DNA from: Clarkia xantiana subsp. parviflora
Taxonomy: Eukaryota; Streptophyta; Magnoliopsida; Myrtales; Onagraceae
Length of the DNA stretch: 64,000 nt
Direction: 5' to 3'
Assembly: GCA_036873135.1 (NCBI GenBank)
Contig: JAPTYO010000007.1
Span: 60,808,383 to 60,872,382 of the forward strand
A program made the position numbers and the translations under genes. Under the pieces are notes generated by a model. That model worked only from the letters and a program-made list of their open reading frames with translations, searched no databases and was not told where the DNA came from. Position 1 is the first letter of the stretch. Every line of letters begins with the position of its first letter. This document shows positions 21,974 to 34,499 of this stretch, one piece after another.

Positions 21974-22653
21974 TGTTATGTTCGCTTCCACTTGGATAAC
22001 TTCGTGGTTCTCTCCCACGAACGGGCTCTGGATGTGTGCACAGGAACGGGTATCTGTCTGTACGTTGCGAACCTTGAGACACGATCTTCGAACCGGCCTT
22101 CAACTTCCCGACTTTGATCTCTCGAACTTCGGGTCCTGCACAAGGGGCAGTAACCAGCGTGGAAAAGGGGGGGATGCTGGTTGGGCCCTCTCCGACGCTC
22201 AAGTCACAATCTTTAGAGAGAGAAAGTCTTTAGAGAGAAGTCAGAGCTCGAAAAGCCGGAATGAGAGAGTTGTTTAAAATGGAAGGCCTAGGTCCCTATT
22301 TATAGGAAACCAAAGGACCATGCCCGGTTTTGTACGGTTTGATGTCGGTTTAAAGGAAAACATATACCGTCATCAAGGTGAGCTATGCGCGCACTGACTT
22401 CTCATACTTAGCAAAATAATTGGGATAAGCGTGCGGAGCATGTCGGTAATCCGGACCGGGTCTGGATTGCCTTAGCAATCCGAACCGGCCCGGATTGCCT
22501 TGTGGCAATCCAGAATTCCCCCGGTCCGGGTACTGCGCGTATTCCGGACCGTTTTGGACTTGGGTGTCTGCGGAAGAATTCTTTTACGGGTTTTGGAGTA
22601 TTTTGCGAGGCCCGAAATGTAAATACGAACCTGAATTGGACAGATATCTAACA
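21974..22653 (-). repeat. 5' LTR of element B
   Basis: 680 bp; on the - strand TGTTAGATATCTG to GAACATAACA. It holds several copies of GGTCCGGATTGC and related pieces. Flank GTTAC at 22654-22658 would be its target duplication; the partner is outside the window. Confidence 0.92.
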
Positions 22654-22962
22654 GTTACCTAAAAGATTAAGAAAATATATTGTCGAAATTTGTTTCCCTA
22701 TTAAAGATATTGACAATAAATAAATAATATATATATATATATATATGTTGGGGCCGAAATTTATATATATGTATATATATTGTTGATTGATTTACATCAT
22801 ATAGATAGAATCTTGTCAATAAATATATATATATATATATATAGATGTGTGCCAAAATATATATATATATATTTACAATATTGGATTCGGCTCAACCCAT
22901 GTGTGATTAATGGGCCAGTCCAATTTGCTAAACCAGATTAGAATAAAACCAAGCCGGATTTT
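22654..22962 (+). repeat. Fragment similar to the leader of copia element C
   Basis: Resembles 25788-26170: the same AT-rich runs around TTGTTGATTGATTT, CAATAAATATATAT and a later GGGCC/AAACC/CCGG stretch, with many changes. It joins a B-type fragment at about 22963 within CCCATTGAG. Confidence 0.65.
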
Positions 22963-24338
22963 CCCATTGAGATAAGCGTTGTTTGTTTCTTCACACTTGA
23001 AGCTCTAACTTGAAGATGGCTGATTTTGATGCATGCATTGCTGCTTGTCGCGCCCATGTTATAGAGTTATGTTGTATTGAAATTGAAGCGGCCATTCTTG
23101 CCGTATTTTTGTGAGGATGACGACATTGCCTTTGATGTCGTCATTATGAACTCTTTGCCTTAGTTCCTTGAAGATGACGTTACCTCCTGGTTGGTATTAA
23201 GTTGTCTGCTTCCAGCATGTTGAAACTTTTGAGTTATCTTCACAGTTTGTATGTATTGGACTTGCATGATAAGATATATATCCTTAGATGATGAGCATGA
23301 TGTTCGTAGTTGCGACTGTATGTCGCGCATTGTTGAGTGTAATGAGCGCCCCTCTTGGTTAGATTCCAAGGCATGGCAAGATGCGTACACTAGGTACTTG
23401 TAGCATTGCATGTAGTAATGTACTTGGCACTTGGCCCTTGACATGTAGCAGTGTCGTCTTGAAGAAGCAAGACTTAAGTTTATACCGTCTCTTAGTTCCA
23501 CTCTAAGGCGACGTTGTACAAGACTCGACTTGTAGGTTTGGTGAGTTTTTCAAACAGGGTGCGCTCTTGCTAGCGTTTTTGAATGAAGCCTGCCCACTTA
23601 AGGTGTAGTTCTTCCTTATGTCTGCATCCTTAAGAGGATATGTATAGTTTGATTGTACATGAAGCCATCCTAACAAGGAATGTATCTTCATGGCGTATGA
23701 ACCCTTAAGAGGGATATACATACTTTGTAGATGTGTGGGGTTGTCGTCTAACAAGAGGACTTCCGCCACGATGGGGTGATCAGTCCCACCTAAGTGCCGC
23801 ATCCTGGTTTGTATGCAGGGAATGGCTATGAACATGAGGATTTGCCTCTAAGAGCATTTCGAAGCATGCCATTTTTTAGAAGTAAACATGGGGTTTTCCC
23901 TTGCAAAGAGGATATCGCAGCATGCTACTTTTGATAGTAAATCTTGGTGTTTATCCAAGATATTGCTTGTTGTTGACGCCTTTGGAATAGTCGTCACTTT
24001 GAGTATAGAATTTTATAAGTCCCTTTTTGTAGATAACCCGCAAGTTGTCATCGCCACATATAAGTTGACTGTGCACAAAGCGCGATGGCTTTGTGTTGCC
24101 GACATCTTCTTGATATAGACGTCTTTATAGATGGAGAAATAAACTCCTTGTTGATGTAGATAATAGGTATGTCAGCGTTGTATGCCATAAGTCCTTCCTT
24201 GAACATAATGCTTAGCTTGTATTGTTGAAGTAGATACTATGCGCATAGGTTGCTACCTGGCGCAATTCCCATGTAGTAATCATTGTGTAGCATGTACCTA
24301 CGAACAGAGTTGTGTTTTGTCAGATAGTTGCAATGTTT
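22963..24338 (-). mobile_element. Fragment of a second B-type element interior
   Basis: Diverged copy of 17556-19060, lacking LTRs and target duplications. It keeps blocks such as GCTGATTTTGATGCA and CGACATTGC. Its presence between two copia-type pieces points to illegitimate recombination or a deletion scar, not a clean insertion. Confidence 0.75.
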
Positions 24339-24485
24339 GCCTAGGGTTGTTTGTTTATAAACATTAGGGTCTGATTTGCAATTCATGCTTATATTCAATT
24401 ACGCAAACTTCTAGACATGAATCCTAGGAATTTTCACCATCACAACATGTCTATCCTATAAGCATATGGTGATGGGCGGCATAAT
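24339..24485 (-). repeat. Inverted copy of a copia leader segment
   Basis: Reverse complement similarity to 26635-26779: both contain ATTTGCAATT, CTAGACATGAATCCTAGG and CATGTCTATCCTA. The arms flank about 2.1 kb that includes the copia LTR and primer site. Confidence 0.65.
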
Positions 24486-24529
24486 TGGTAGCCCATAATA
24501 TGTATAGTTTACCTAAAGAAATTAGGTAA

Positions 24530-25269
24530 ATGTCACATTAAGGTAATTGGGCTAGACCCAAATCCCGATTGACATGAGAGGCCCAAATTATGGGCCTCGC
24601 CTATGTATGGCCGGCCGAAATACCGAGTGTGGGCAAAGTGGACTTTTGTCGTGATTTTACTTAATTCTCTCCGTTGACTTTCTCTCTCCATCCTTCGGAT
24701 GTGGAAGAAAGGGCACTTCTATATATAATAGAACCAGAACGTGAGGGAAGAAGAGTTGTCAGGATAGAAAGGGGAAAGGAAAAGGCTTGCAAAGAGTGCA
24801 AAGGCAAGCAATCTCGCAAGCTTCAGTTTGAAAGCAAGATGAGGATTAGAAGACGGATTTACCAATGTCCTCCTCCTATAAATACATGGTGTAAGGGGAT
24901 TTTTAGTGTTATTCACAATTCCCTTTAAGTGGTGTTTTAGAGAGAAAAACCCTCAACCCTACACCAACTAGGTTTCGGCCGAACCTACCTTCTCCCAAGG
25001 GTGTTACAATTTGCTTTCCAAGCAAATACTCCAGAGATCTGTCCCCGTGCCAAGAATCGATCAGAGGCTATGCTGTGGAGCTAGTAATGTAGGGCTTCTC
25101 TAACAAGAACCTCTACGGGTCCCGATCGGAGGATCGTGAACTCCCTCCTGAGAAGATCTTGGGTCTACGGATCATCTTAAAGGTATGTGCGAATCTTCCG
25201 CTGCATAATTCCGATTACTAGCATGTACTTTGTTTAAGTATCTGTAGTGATTACTCTCCGTAATCTAAC
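24530..25269 (+). repeat. Putative 5' LTR of copia element C
   Basis: Starts TGTCACATTAAGG and ends CTAACG before the primer site. It contains CTCCTATAAATAC (TATA-like, about 24869) and a pyrimidine-rich leader. No second copy is visible to confirm the boundaries. Confidence 0.45.
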
Positions 25270-25272
25270 GAA

Positions 25273-25285
25273 GGTATTCAGAGCC
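25273..25285 (+). promoter_or_regulatory. Degenerate copia primer binding site
   Basis: GGTATTCAGAGCC resembles the common TGGTATCAGAGCC (initiator Met tRNA) with one extra T. Confidence 0.5.
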
Positions 25286-25289
25286 TGTG

Positions 25290-28200
25290 TTAGGAGTTCA
25301 TGATTGTGATTAATTGGTATTCTTGAAATTTGAAATAAAAAAAAATTGATAATTTTAAAAGAAAATTTAAATTTTTCATTTTTTTAGGTGTTGTTGGTGA
25401 AACCGAAATTTTGATGATGTTCTTGGTTAAATTGACGTTCATGATCTTCAAGAAAAGTGTAATATTTATCAAAATCAAACATTGAATTATAGATCTTATT
25501 AAAATTTGATCTTGAAATATGACCACTTTTTCCCAATTACATGTTTATTTCGGCCAAACCCTAAAATTACAAGGTAAAATTTTTAATTTCTTAGGCTCCA
25601 AGAAAGCTTATTTCAGCCTAAATATCAAAATAATATTGTTTACCATATTTTAATATTTAATTAAAGTAACAATATATCTATAATTGGGAACATTAAGATA
25701 GATTCACATTAATATATAGAAATATATATCACTATCAATATATCTAAATATTCAATAGGGTTAAAGATATTATTGATAGATTTTAGTTGCCTAAAATATT
25801 GAGAAAATATATTGTCAATATATTTGTTATCCTATTTAAGATATAGACAATAAATAAATATATATATATTATATATTGTGTCGATTTTTCATATATATAT
25901 ATTGTTGATTGATTTCATCTTATAGATAGAATTTTGTCAATAAATATATATATGCTTTTAATATGGTCCAAAATTTATATATATATGTTTGATATTGGAA
26001 ATTATTTTATATAATTAATGTTACTTGGTGGCTAAGTTAAATATTTTTGGACTTTAAAATCCTACTTGGGCCACAAGTAAACATTTCGGTCCAACCTTTG
26101 AAATTTTAATTATTGGGCCTGTCTTATATGTCAAACCGGGATGAAATAAAACGGAACCGGGTTTTCTCAATCGGTTCGACCTAGTCAGGTCGGGTCGAAT
26201 CGGGGTAATTAAGTGGATCTAACCGAACCGGTTTTGTGTGTTGAACCAAACCAAGCCCTATTTTATTGGACCGGTTCAGATCGAACCAGATTTTAAAAAT
26301 AAAACTGGACCGAACCGAACCGGATTTATCAGACTGGACCGAACCGGACCGAAATGATTTTAAAAACCGAATTCAAGTCAATTAAATAAAATAGGGTGGT
26401 CAAGTTTTAAAATCCAAATGTTTTTGAGCCTCTAAATGGACTACACAGTGCTCATAGGGTTGCTAACCTTAATGCCTTGTTTCGATTATGGGGATGGATC
26501 TCGGAGATGCATGTTTTTGGGACTGAATTAATTAGAGGGCTGAATTGCAATTGTTTATTATTCAATAAATATATTAATGCATGATTAGAAATGTTGTCTT
26601 AACTTGGTCAAGCTATCTGGATATTACATGTTGTGGGCGGAGCCTTGGTTAAATATATGGAATGCGCACTAGGATAGACATGCTGTGATGGTTGGAAATG
26701 CCTAGGATTCATGTCTAGAATGTTGCGTGATTGAATATAAGCTTCAATTGCAAATCATCCCCTAATGTTTAAAATTATTTTAAAATCAAAAACCGGTCGC
26801 CAAATATGTATGATGGATGTGAATGATTCATGTTTGACACGTATGCAAGAATGTTGAGGATATAGACCCATTTCATAATTTACTTGGAAGTAGAATTTTG
26901 TATGCAAGCATGAGTTCCTCGGAACATTAGACGCATGACGCGTAAGCATGAGTGTGGTTTTTTTGATGAATGTTACTTGCATATGATAATTACATGGTTG
27001 GTAGAATTATATATGCATGAGAGAATTCATCGGAATATTTTCCAAAATACAAAGGGCCTTGGGAAAGCCAAGATCGAGTATGCTTGTTTTAAAATTCTCG
27101 TTACGGTAATTTGCGATTAAAACCGTTTTAAAAGACTGATCTATTGGATTGAAAATTATGGTAATGTGAACTCTTTCACAGCCATCTTCCATTGGTTTAC
27201 TGGTGGTCGGTTGGTTTAGATGACATAGGAATCATTATTTGTCGGATTCTATCTTAATAGATATCTGATGTATGCAATTCTCTCTCAAAATGTTTTTGTC
27301 TCCCTGATTTATTGCTTTATCATCGATGTGTTAGTATGAATTGGTTGAATTAGTGCGATTCGATATTTCTCGCAATCTTGATGGTATGAATCGTGATGAA
27401 TAAAAGGAGTACGTGTTGAACTCTCCACTATGATTCCGAAAAGCGGAGAGGACAATGAGAAACGAATGTAATAATTTTTTTCACCAAGCATGGGAGCAGG
27501 TTCTTTGATGATCTGAACAAATATGTGGTGATACATTCAACCTTGGTAAAAAGGGGGTTGAAGAAGACTTCAATTGCAACCATGCAATGTTGCAGCTTAA
27601 TATCCCTTTGCATCCCCCTCGGTGGAAGCAAGGTTGCAAGAGCTAAATGTTTCGGTTAAACATGATGGTCTTCTTTCTTTTTATGGATGTTGGCGTAAAA
27701 CCCGCATCAGATCTTCAGAATGAAAGGTCAACATGGAAAAGATGTATATGGTTGTCTGATATTAACAGGACTCAATGATCTTGAGCCTAAGCAAGTACAG
27801 TAACCACAGTAGTAAAAGGTTTTATACGATAAGTAAACCATGTTGGGTTCGAAGAAGTCAACCATACTGGGTTAAACCATGACCCATATATTATAGAGAG
27901 AACTAGACCATAAAGATCTTATACGATAATCTGGTGGGTTAAACCATGATTAAGTGCGTCTCAAGTACGCCTCCTAAGTCATGTGTATGAAGCGGTAAAA
28001 TGTTTTATACAGACACAGATCATTTGACGTGATTCACTCGTGAATTTACTAAGATGTGATGTTCAACATTGCTTAAAGTTCTCGACTATCTATGCGACAA
28101 TCATGGATCAAATACGCGATCTTCAGATCAAGAACCCTACCATTGTCATTTATCGTTCGTTTGTGTTACTAAAATATTAGTTATTTCGAGATTCAGATTT

Positions 28201-28370
28201 ATTGAATAAAGTAGTTTCCGTTCGATTCGAAATGTGATCTACTTGTTAAAATTTATCGACCCGGTTAAGAGGGATCGATCCGAAACAAAATTTCGGCTAG
28301 ATAAAAGTGGTCGAATAAAACGAAACGATTCACGTACTCCGTCATCTCAGTCAGGACAACTGAACTTAAC
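25290..28370 (+). other. Copia C interior left of element E, no gene recognised
   Basis: Very AT-rich to about 26000, then a stretch repeating AACCGAACCGG-like motifs (26140-26360), then sequence with short open frames only. It probably includes the remains of gag, but no motif can be identified. Confidence 0.4.
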
Positions 28371-28375
28371 ATACA
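28371..28375. repeat. Left target site duplication of element E
   Basis: ATACA, repeated at 36363-36367. Confidence 0.95.
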
Positions 28376-29829
28376 TGTCGGACCTAAAATCCGACCTAAG
28401 GCGAATTACGTTTTGAAAACGTTACAATTTTGAAAGAGTCGCCACTAGTTAATTATTAGGCTAACTAGAATCCTAAATTGCCTAGGAGAAATAATAATGA
28501 AAAAAAACGCCTAGGTTTAGAAATTGATCTACGATCAAAGAGATTCAGTTTCGGGGGTTCTATTACGGAAATAAAAGCATTTTAAAATCCGCCCTATCGG
28601 TACTCAATTCACCTAACTTGCCATATATTTATTTATTTTTCAGTTTCTTTATTTAAAAAAAACAATGATTCAGTTATATGTACATGTAAAAAAAAAAAAA
28701 ACAATATTGGTATACAAGGATTAAAGAAACAATAATTCAAAGTTCTACATAATTCAAAGTTCAATTATATTATGGTTTCTTTGCATATGCTACTTATTAC
28801 TTGGATAATTAATGGAAAAAAAATATATATATATAAAGCAGCTTTTGGTTACATCATAATCTAATAATTAACTAATAAAACATGAAGATGTAAATAATAA
28901 GAATAACAGATGCGAAACCAACTTAAACCAGCACAACAATCAACCAGTGGTAGTAATTAACAAATGCTTTCTAATTTATATAATTATCGGACTCAATCTC
29001 ATTCGCACAACCTTATCAATATTAGTTAAAATCAGAGACCAAGTCTAGCATTGAAAAAAAAATAAAAAATAAAAAATAAATCCAGCAACAGCAAGACAAA
29101 CCATCGTAGTAATATTTAGCACCTGTAACAACTGCCATCAAAATCACAGCCGTAGCAATTAAGGGACTACCTAGACGGAAAGTGAAGGTCACCGACCGGA
29201 GCAGCAGCGACCTGGGGTGGAGCAGCGGCAGCCTGGGCGGAGCAGCGGCGGTCGGATCGTGATGCAATAAAGGTCCAGGCGGCAGATGGAGCTCCGGGCG
29301 GGAGAGGACAGCGACGCTAGAGGTCCTGGTCTGGCTGGAACAGGCGATTCCGATAACGACTCTGACGATGGCGGGCCTCTAGCAGCAGCGACGTGTCCGG
29401 TACGATCTCCGGCAAGGCTGGAAGAACTGCAGAAGGTCACCGACGACAGCAACAAAAAAAAAAAAACCGGCAGCCCTTAGGGAGATAAATAATTTTTTGC
29501 ACGCAGAACGAGATCCCTTTATTTTATTGCTTTTCTGTTTTTTATTGTGTCCCCCTTTTACATATAAATTAGACCCATATATATAGTACTTAAACCTAGT
29601 CTAATTAAGCAGTAAATAATACTGATTTATTCTCCTAATATACTCTAAATATTCTAGATAATTAATACAAATATTCAGCAAATATACACTGCAATAAATA
29701 CAGATAACTATCCTAATATTGCTCTGAGCATCTTTGGAAGTTTCGCGACTAGCCAAATTTAGACATTTCCTCATTTAGGTGCGCCGCACGTCACGCGAGC
29801 CGAGCGTGGTCCAAAATTAAGTGTTTACA
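28376..29829 (-). repeat. 3' LTR of element E
   Basis: 1454 bp; on the - strand TGTAAACACTTAATTTTGG to TAGGTCCGACA. A TATATATATGG box lies at about 29575-29586, followed in element sense by a GC-rich island (29465-29165) and an AT-rich remainder. Open frames in the island are not credible genes. Confidence 0.95.
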
Positions 29830-29845
29830 GTTTGCCCCTCTTTGG
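29830..29845 (-). promoter_or_regulatory. Polypurine tract of element E
   Basis: On the - strand AAAGAGGGGCAAAC runs into TGTAAACAC of the 3' LTR. Confidence 0.75.
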
Positions 29846-29984
29846 GCGGATTCCCGTAGAACGTGTTCGAGGGGATTCGTCCAAAGACAAGGAAACACCG
29901 AATTTTGGATGATAATTCTGTCTCTCTTTTGAGTCTTCGAGTCTTCAAGGAGCTCCTGGCTTATTAGAGATGATGCGAAAAAGT

Positions 29985-30660
29985 TAAACTTCTGTCGGCG
30001 GTGCCCCTGTTGGCGGTGCCTTCGTTGGTGGTGCAGAAAATAAAGCCTCCAGTGGCGTGCGGAAAAGTAAAATCTTGATCGATGATGCCTCTAGTGGCGA
30101 GCGACAAGAAAAAGCCTCCAGTGGCGTGCAATAAAGTAAAACCTTTGGTGATGATTGGTAACATAAGACCTCTACGTCAGACAGTACCAACAACCTCTGG
30201 TGACGCCTCTAGTGGCGAGTGGTAACGGAAAAACCTCTACTTCAGACCGCACCGGAAAACCTCTGGTGATATCTCTGGTGGCGGAAGACCTCTACGTCAG
30301 ACCGTCTCGGAGAACCTTTGGTGATGCCTCTAGTGGCGAGTGGTAACGGAAGACCTCTACGTCAGACCGTACCGGAAAAACCTCTGGTGATATCTCTGGT
30401 GGCGGAAGACCTCTACGTCAGACCGTACCGGAGACCCTTTGGCGATGCCTCTAGCGGCGTATGGTAACGGAAGACCTCTACGTCAGACCGTACCGGAAAA
30501 ACATTTGGTGATATCTCTGGTGGCGGAAGACCTCTACGTCAGACCGTACCGGAGACCCTTTGGCGATGCCTCTAGCGGCGTATGTCGGAGAAGAGCCTCT
30601 AGTGGCGTCCGTTGGAGAAGTGCCGCGTCCGTTGGAGAAGTGCCTCTATTGGCGCGACTT
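29985..30660 (-). repeat. Tandem array, about 121-bp unit, in element E
   Basis: Units built from modules such as CCTCTAGTGGCGAG, GACCTCTACGTCAGACCG and CCTCTGGTGATATCTCTGG. Four long units lie at about 30200-30600, with shorter modules before them. Open frames here follow the repeat and are not considered genes. Confidence 0.85.
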
Positions 30661-31127
30661 ACGAAGGCTGAATACTAAGGCTTCATTCGTCGGGGGTGGC
30701 TCTCAGAAAGCTGGAAAACTTCAGATCCTGATTGTCGGTTGTGACTTGTAGGAACAGACTGTAACAGCCCTACTCATCCTTGGAATACGACCTGCGAGAG
30801 CAGACTGTAACCGTCTCGCTTGCCGTCAAATTGACTCTGGAAGACACTGCTTGTGCATGAGTGTTTGTCCCTAATTTTTGCCTAAATTGTGCATTGTGCG
30901 ACAACCTAGCGGGATTTTTTTCTCTTTTTTTTTTCTTTTTCTTTTTTCTTTTTTTCTTCTCCTTTTGCCACGGCCGATTGAGAGATTTTCGACCGTGCCC
31001 CTCGGTTTTTTTTCTCTCCTTTTGCCATGATTGCAATTTCTGAACTTGCAACCATGCCTCTCATTTCCTGAATTTGCCTAGGCCGCCCTTTCGGGTTTTC
31101 AACCTAGCGGAAGCACTCTTTATTTGG

Positions 31128-31815
31128 TAGCCGATTAAACGGTGGTTGTGACCCGTACTTTATTTTCCGCCTCGATGCGGGAGTATTTGTAGCCATTTGG
31201 AGGGTAGCTGCGACCCTTTTCTCACCGTCTTCAATGTTGCGGGAGCTTTTTGATTGTAGCCATTTGGAGGGTGGCTGTGGCCCTTCATTCCTCGTCTCTG
31301 ATCCGGGAAACACTATTTGTATGTAACCATTTTGAGGGTGGTTGTGGCCCTTTCACTTAATATCCGTCATCGATGTTTCGGGATTGCTCTTTTGACTGTA
31401 GCCGTTTGAGGGACAGCTGTGACCCTTTCTTTTACTCTCCCGCCCTCACCGGCTTCGCGGGATCACTCTTTTTGTGTAGCCATTTTTTTAAGGGTGGCTG
31501 TGGCCCTTTTTATTCACTTGCCCTCACAGGGTTCGCGGGGTCACTCTTTTATTTGTAGCCGTTTGGAGGGTGGCTGTGGCCCTTTCACCTATTTCCCGCT
31601 TTTGATGTTGCAAGAGCGCTCTTTATCTGTAGCCATTTGAAGGGTGGTTGTGGCCCTTTCTTTATAGTCGTTTTAGGGACGACTGTGACCTTTTTTATTT
31701 GTAGTTGATTTAGGGACAACTGTGACCCTTTTATTTCTTCACTGCTCTCACAAGAATTGCGCGAACACTCTCTTTATTTCTCTGTAGCCAATTAAAGGGC
31801 GGCTGTACCCTAAAG
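31128..31815 (-). repeat. Hairpin-unit tandem array in element E
   Basis: About eleven units, 35-80 bp apart, each with a short inverted pair around a GAGGG or TAGGG loop. On the + strand the arms read AGCCA/TGGCT, AACCA/TGGTT, AGTCG/CGACT and AGTTG/CAACT. Arm changes compensate each other. The same family is in element F at 46675-46992 in opposite orientation, that is, the same element sense. Confidence 0.85.
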
Positions 31816-31828
31816 AAAATGATTTTTT

Positions 31829-31883
31829 TGCTTTTTTTTTTTTTTTTTTTTGCTTCTTTTTTTTTTGCTTTTTTTTTTTTTTG
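31829..31883. repeat. Poly-T tract
   Basis: Long T runs broken by GC, adjacent to the hairpin array in element E. Low complexity. Confidence 0.9.
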
Positions 31884-32059
31884 AAAAAGAAAATCTAACG
31901 AAAATAATCAACAACAATTATGTACATGCCCCCTAGTGGCAGATTGAAAAAACCTTCTAGAGAACGACTCAGTTAATTGAGTCTAAACGTCGGTCGTGTC
32001 GACGCCTTGGATGGACCCTACGTCCAATGAATGACATAGCCAGCGATTTATAATCTCGG

Positions 32060-32392
32060 CTTCTCAAGTGCCCCGGCTATTGCTCAATCTCGTATGGGGA
32101 TGCCCCATAGCTAGCACCAATCGGGTTAGGCTCGTCACATTCTGTATGAATGGTCTGGTTGATGAACACACATGGATGGTGTTGAGTTCGGCACAGTAGT
32201 ACGAAAATGGTAAATTTGGGCATAGATATCGCATGAGGTATCGGGGATAAATTCGACAGCTTGCGGCGAGCAAAGGGCCGCGCACGAGATGTGCTCTTCA
32301 GGGGCTTTGATTATGATGATTATCCAAACTGCACAATGATTAAGGAAAAACTCAAATTTCGGGGATAAAATGATCACAACTTTTCTTACCTG
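32060..32392 (-). other. Segment conserved between E and F with a 61-bp intron-like insert
   Basis: On the - strand CAG|GTAAGAAAAG (32389) to TTGTGCAG|TTTGG (32329) matches a 62-bp counterpart in F (45912-45973). The following stretch reads LNTIHVCSSTRPF in one frame and LNTIHAGSLIRPF in F. It could be a decayed spliced gag exon or only a conserved RNA segment. A stop precedes the shared frame in E. Confidence 0.45.
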
Positions 32393-32879
32393 GGTGTTGG
32401 ATTTTTTTCTAGTGGGGAAATGTTCTCGCTATGCGACTGGACCTGCTGCGTCCTGATTTTCCCGCTCCATCTAGAAATCACAACTTGCATATGAGCACCT
32501 GCCGGAAAGTAAAAGCCCATGGACCTCTGTCGGAAGGCACCAACGATAATGCTTCATTTGCTTGACATCTCAAACGATCATTGATCGGCACATTGAATCT
32601 TCTGGGGACACTCGATGATCTCTTGATATTTTCCATCTCCTGATATGTCCGATCTCAAAGGGAGATGCCCCATGATTACCGCTGAACGGTTTAGATCTCA
32701 CCGTAAAACAGATGTACGGCTGGGTTTGGGGACGCGTATGAATTCCACATATGGTAAGTGACATGTAAGTTCTTTGGGTCAGTCACATTTCACGTGGTTG
32801 CGACCTCGGTCGAAATGGTCGTCTTATCTGCAAAAAGATTAGGGACACTCAAATCTCAAGGAAAAATCAAGTATAATTC

Positions 32880-34480
32880 ACCGTACCTGAACGTTGGGTA
32901 TCCCGAGGGCGCAATTCGTGCTTCGTGCAACTGGATGGATGCACGTTTCTTTTTTGTTGCCCCATTTAGGCCGACACAACTTGTATGTGCGGGATACCTA
33001 ACCAAGGGTACCTGAAAAGACCAGACACGAAAGTTAGTATAAAGAATCAAATGAGTCATGCATGATCTTTCGGAAAACTTCTAATGTCATTCATTTCATA
33101 ATTTTGATTACATTTCAGAAAGAACCAAAATTTATGATCTAAGGTGTTTTGCACTAGCTTGTAGTTTTGCTGAATTCGCTGAGTGCACTATCTGGCTCGA
33201 ACGCAGGACAGATGCTCAAAACAAAGTTTTTTTAAAAAGGTTTTCTCGTCCTTTGTTTAAACTCGAATAGTCGCACTCATCTGCTCAGTTAGACTATTTT
33301 TTTGAGAAATATAAGAATTAAATCTTTTTTTTTTTTTAAACACTAGCTCATGCGAATGTTGAAATGAAGATCTTGCCGAAAAAGTGTAACACCTTGGATA
33401 AACTGAATGACACTTTGAATTTTTTTAAATGCTCATGCATGCTCGAAAGTTACAGTTCTACTTCTAATAAATTTACAACTTACAACCAGTTTACCTGAAT
33501 AATGCATATGTACAAAATGAAAAATCCAGGTAAATTTTTTTATAAAAACAAATGCAAATGCAAATGCATGTTTGGAATCAAAAGTTCAACAACTATGAGA
33601 TGTACATGAGATGAAAGTTGTACAGTTAAGAAAACTTACAAGTTACCTGAATTTTTTTCGTTTTTTTTTTTATGAGGAAAAAAAAAAAAACAATGCATCC
33701 TAGTTGCTTAAAATTTAAAAAAGATAATCAAGAAGTTTTTTTTTTTTTTTTAAATGCATATGAGATGCACAAAAAAAAAAATAAATAAATACAAGATGCA
33801 AACTTAAAAACGAAAGTTCTACAACTAAGAAAAATTTCAATTTACCTGAAAGGTTTTTCCGAAAATAATGCATATGAGATGCACATCTCCCAGCAAAAAA
33901 AAAAAAAAAAAAAAAAAAAAGAGATGCACATCTTTTAAAAAATCAGGTAAAATGTTTTTTAAACAAAGAGCCCTAAAACTAAGAGAGCTTACGATTTATC
34001 TAAAAAGTTTTTTTAAATTAATACATACTGGATGCATTATTTAAAATAAATTAATTCAGGTAAAAAGTTTTTGAAATGATGCATGTGGAATGCACGTTCG
34101 AAATTAGAAGCTCTAATAGCTAAAGGGGAATTTTCCAAAAATGTTTTTTTTACATGCGCGACGCGCTAACCAAAATCACAACTTACCTGAAGAATTTTTT
34201 TAAGAAAAAAAATGCGTATGAAACACAAATTTGAAATAAAAGAAAAAATTCAGGTAAGAAGTTTTTTTTTTTTTTAAAAAAAAACAATGCATACAAAATG
34301 CATGTTCGGAAAGAAAATTTCTAAATGTCCGATTACTTAGCTGAAAAAAAAAAGTTTTTTTTTGTTTTTTTTAAAAAATGCAAGAAGATGAATGCATGAG
34401 AATAAAAATTACACAGTTAAAAAAGAACTTACACCTTTCCTGACGACTCTCTTTCTTACAACAACAAAAAAACACGGATA
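32880..34480 (-). repeat. Element E leader with repeated CAGGTAA motifs
   Basis: Degenerate repeats with poly-A/T runs, ATGCATATGAGATGCAC-like blocks and recurrent splice-donor-like CAGGTAAGT or CAGGTAAA on the - strand (for example at 34189, 33848, 33649, 33499). Inverted copies (TTCAGGTAA on the + strand) alternate with them. No gene is seen. Confidence 0.7.
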
Positions 34481-34499
34481 AAACACAACATGTTAGGGG

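Larger units (their letters stand above)
13586..22653 (-). mobile_element. Element B: Tat-related, RT-less retrotransposon (TR-GAG type)
   Basis: Minus-strand element with its 5' LTR at 22653-21974 and its 3' LTR at 14255-13586, the latter cut by element A. The primer binding site is TGGCGCCGTCAGCGTG and the polypurine tract is CTCGGGGGCAAG. Internally it has gag, a protease remnant, a 66-bp tandem array and long unannotatable stretches. No RT, RNase H or integrase motif was found in about 7.7 kb. This fits non-autonomous elements that keep only gag. The LTRs differ by several percent, so it is older than D or E. Confidence 0.85.

Noticed and set aside
24674..24928. 84-codon + strand frame as a possible host gene
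   Set aside because: It lies in the putative copia LTR, with no domain and no second exon seen.
29189..29480. Short frames in E LTR islands, duplicated at 35722-36036
   Set aside because: Duplication comes from the two LTRs. No recognisable domain, and A-run length changes alter the frame between copies.
30439..30751. Frames in the E 121-bp array
   Set aside because: They follow the repeat period and have no counterpart in F.
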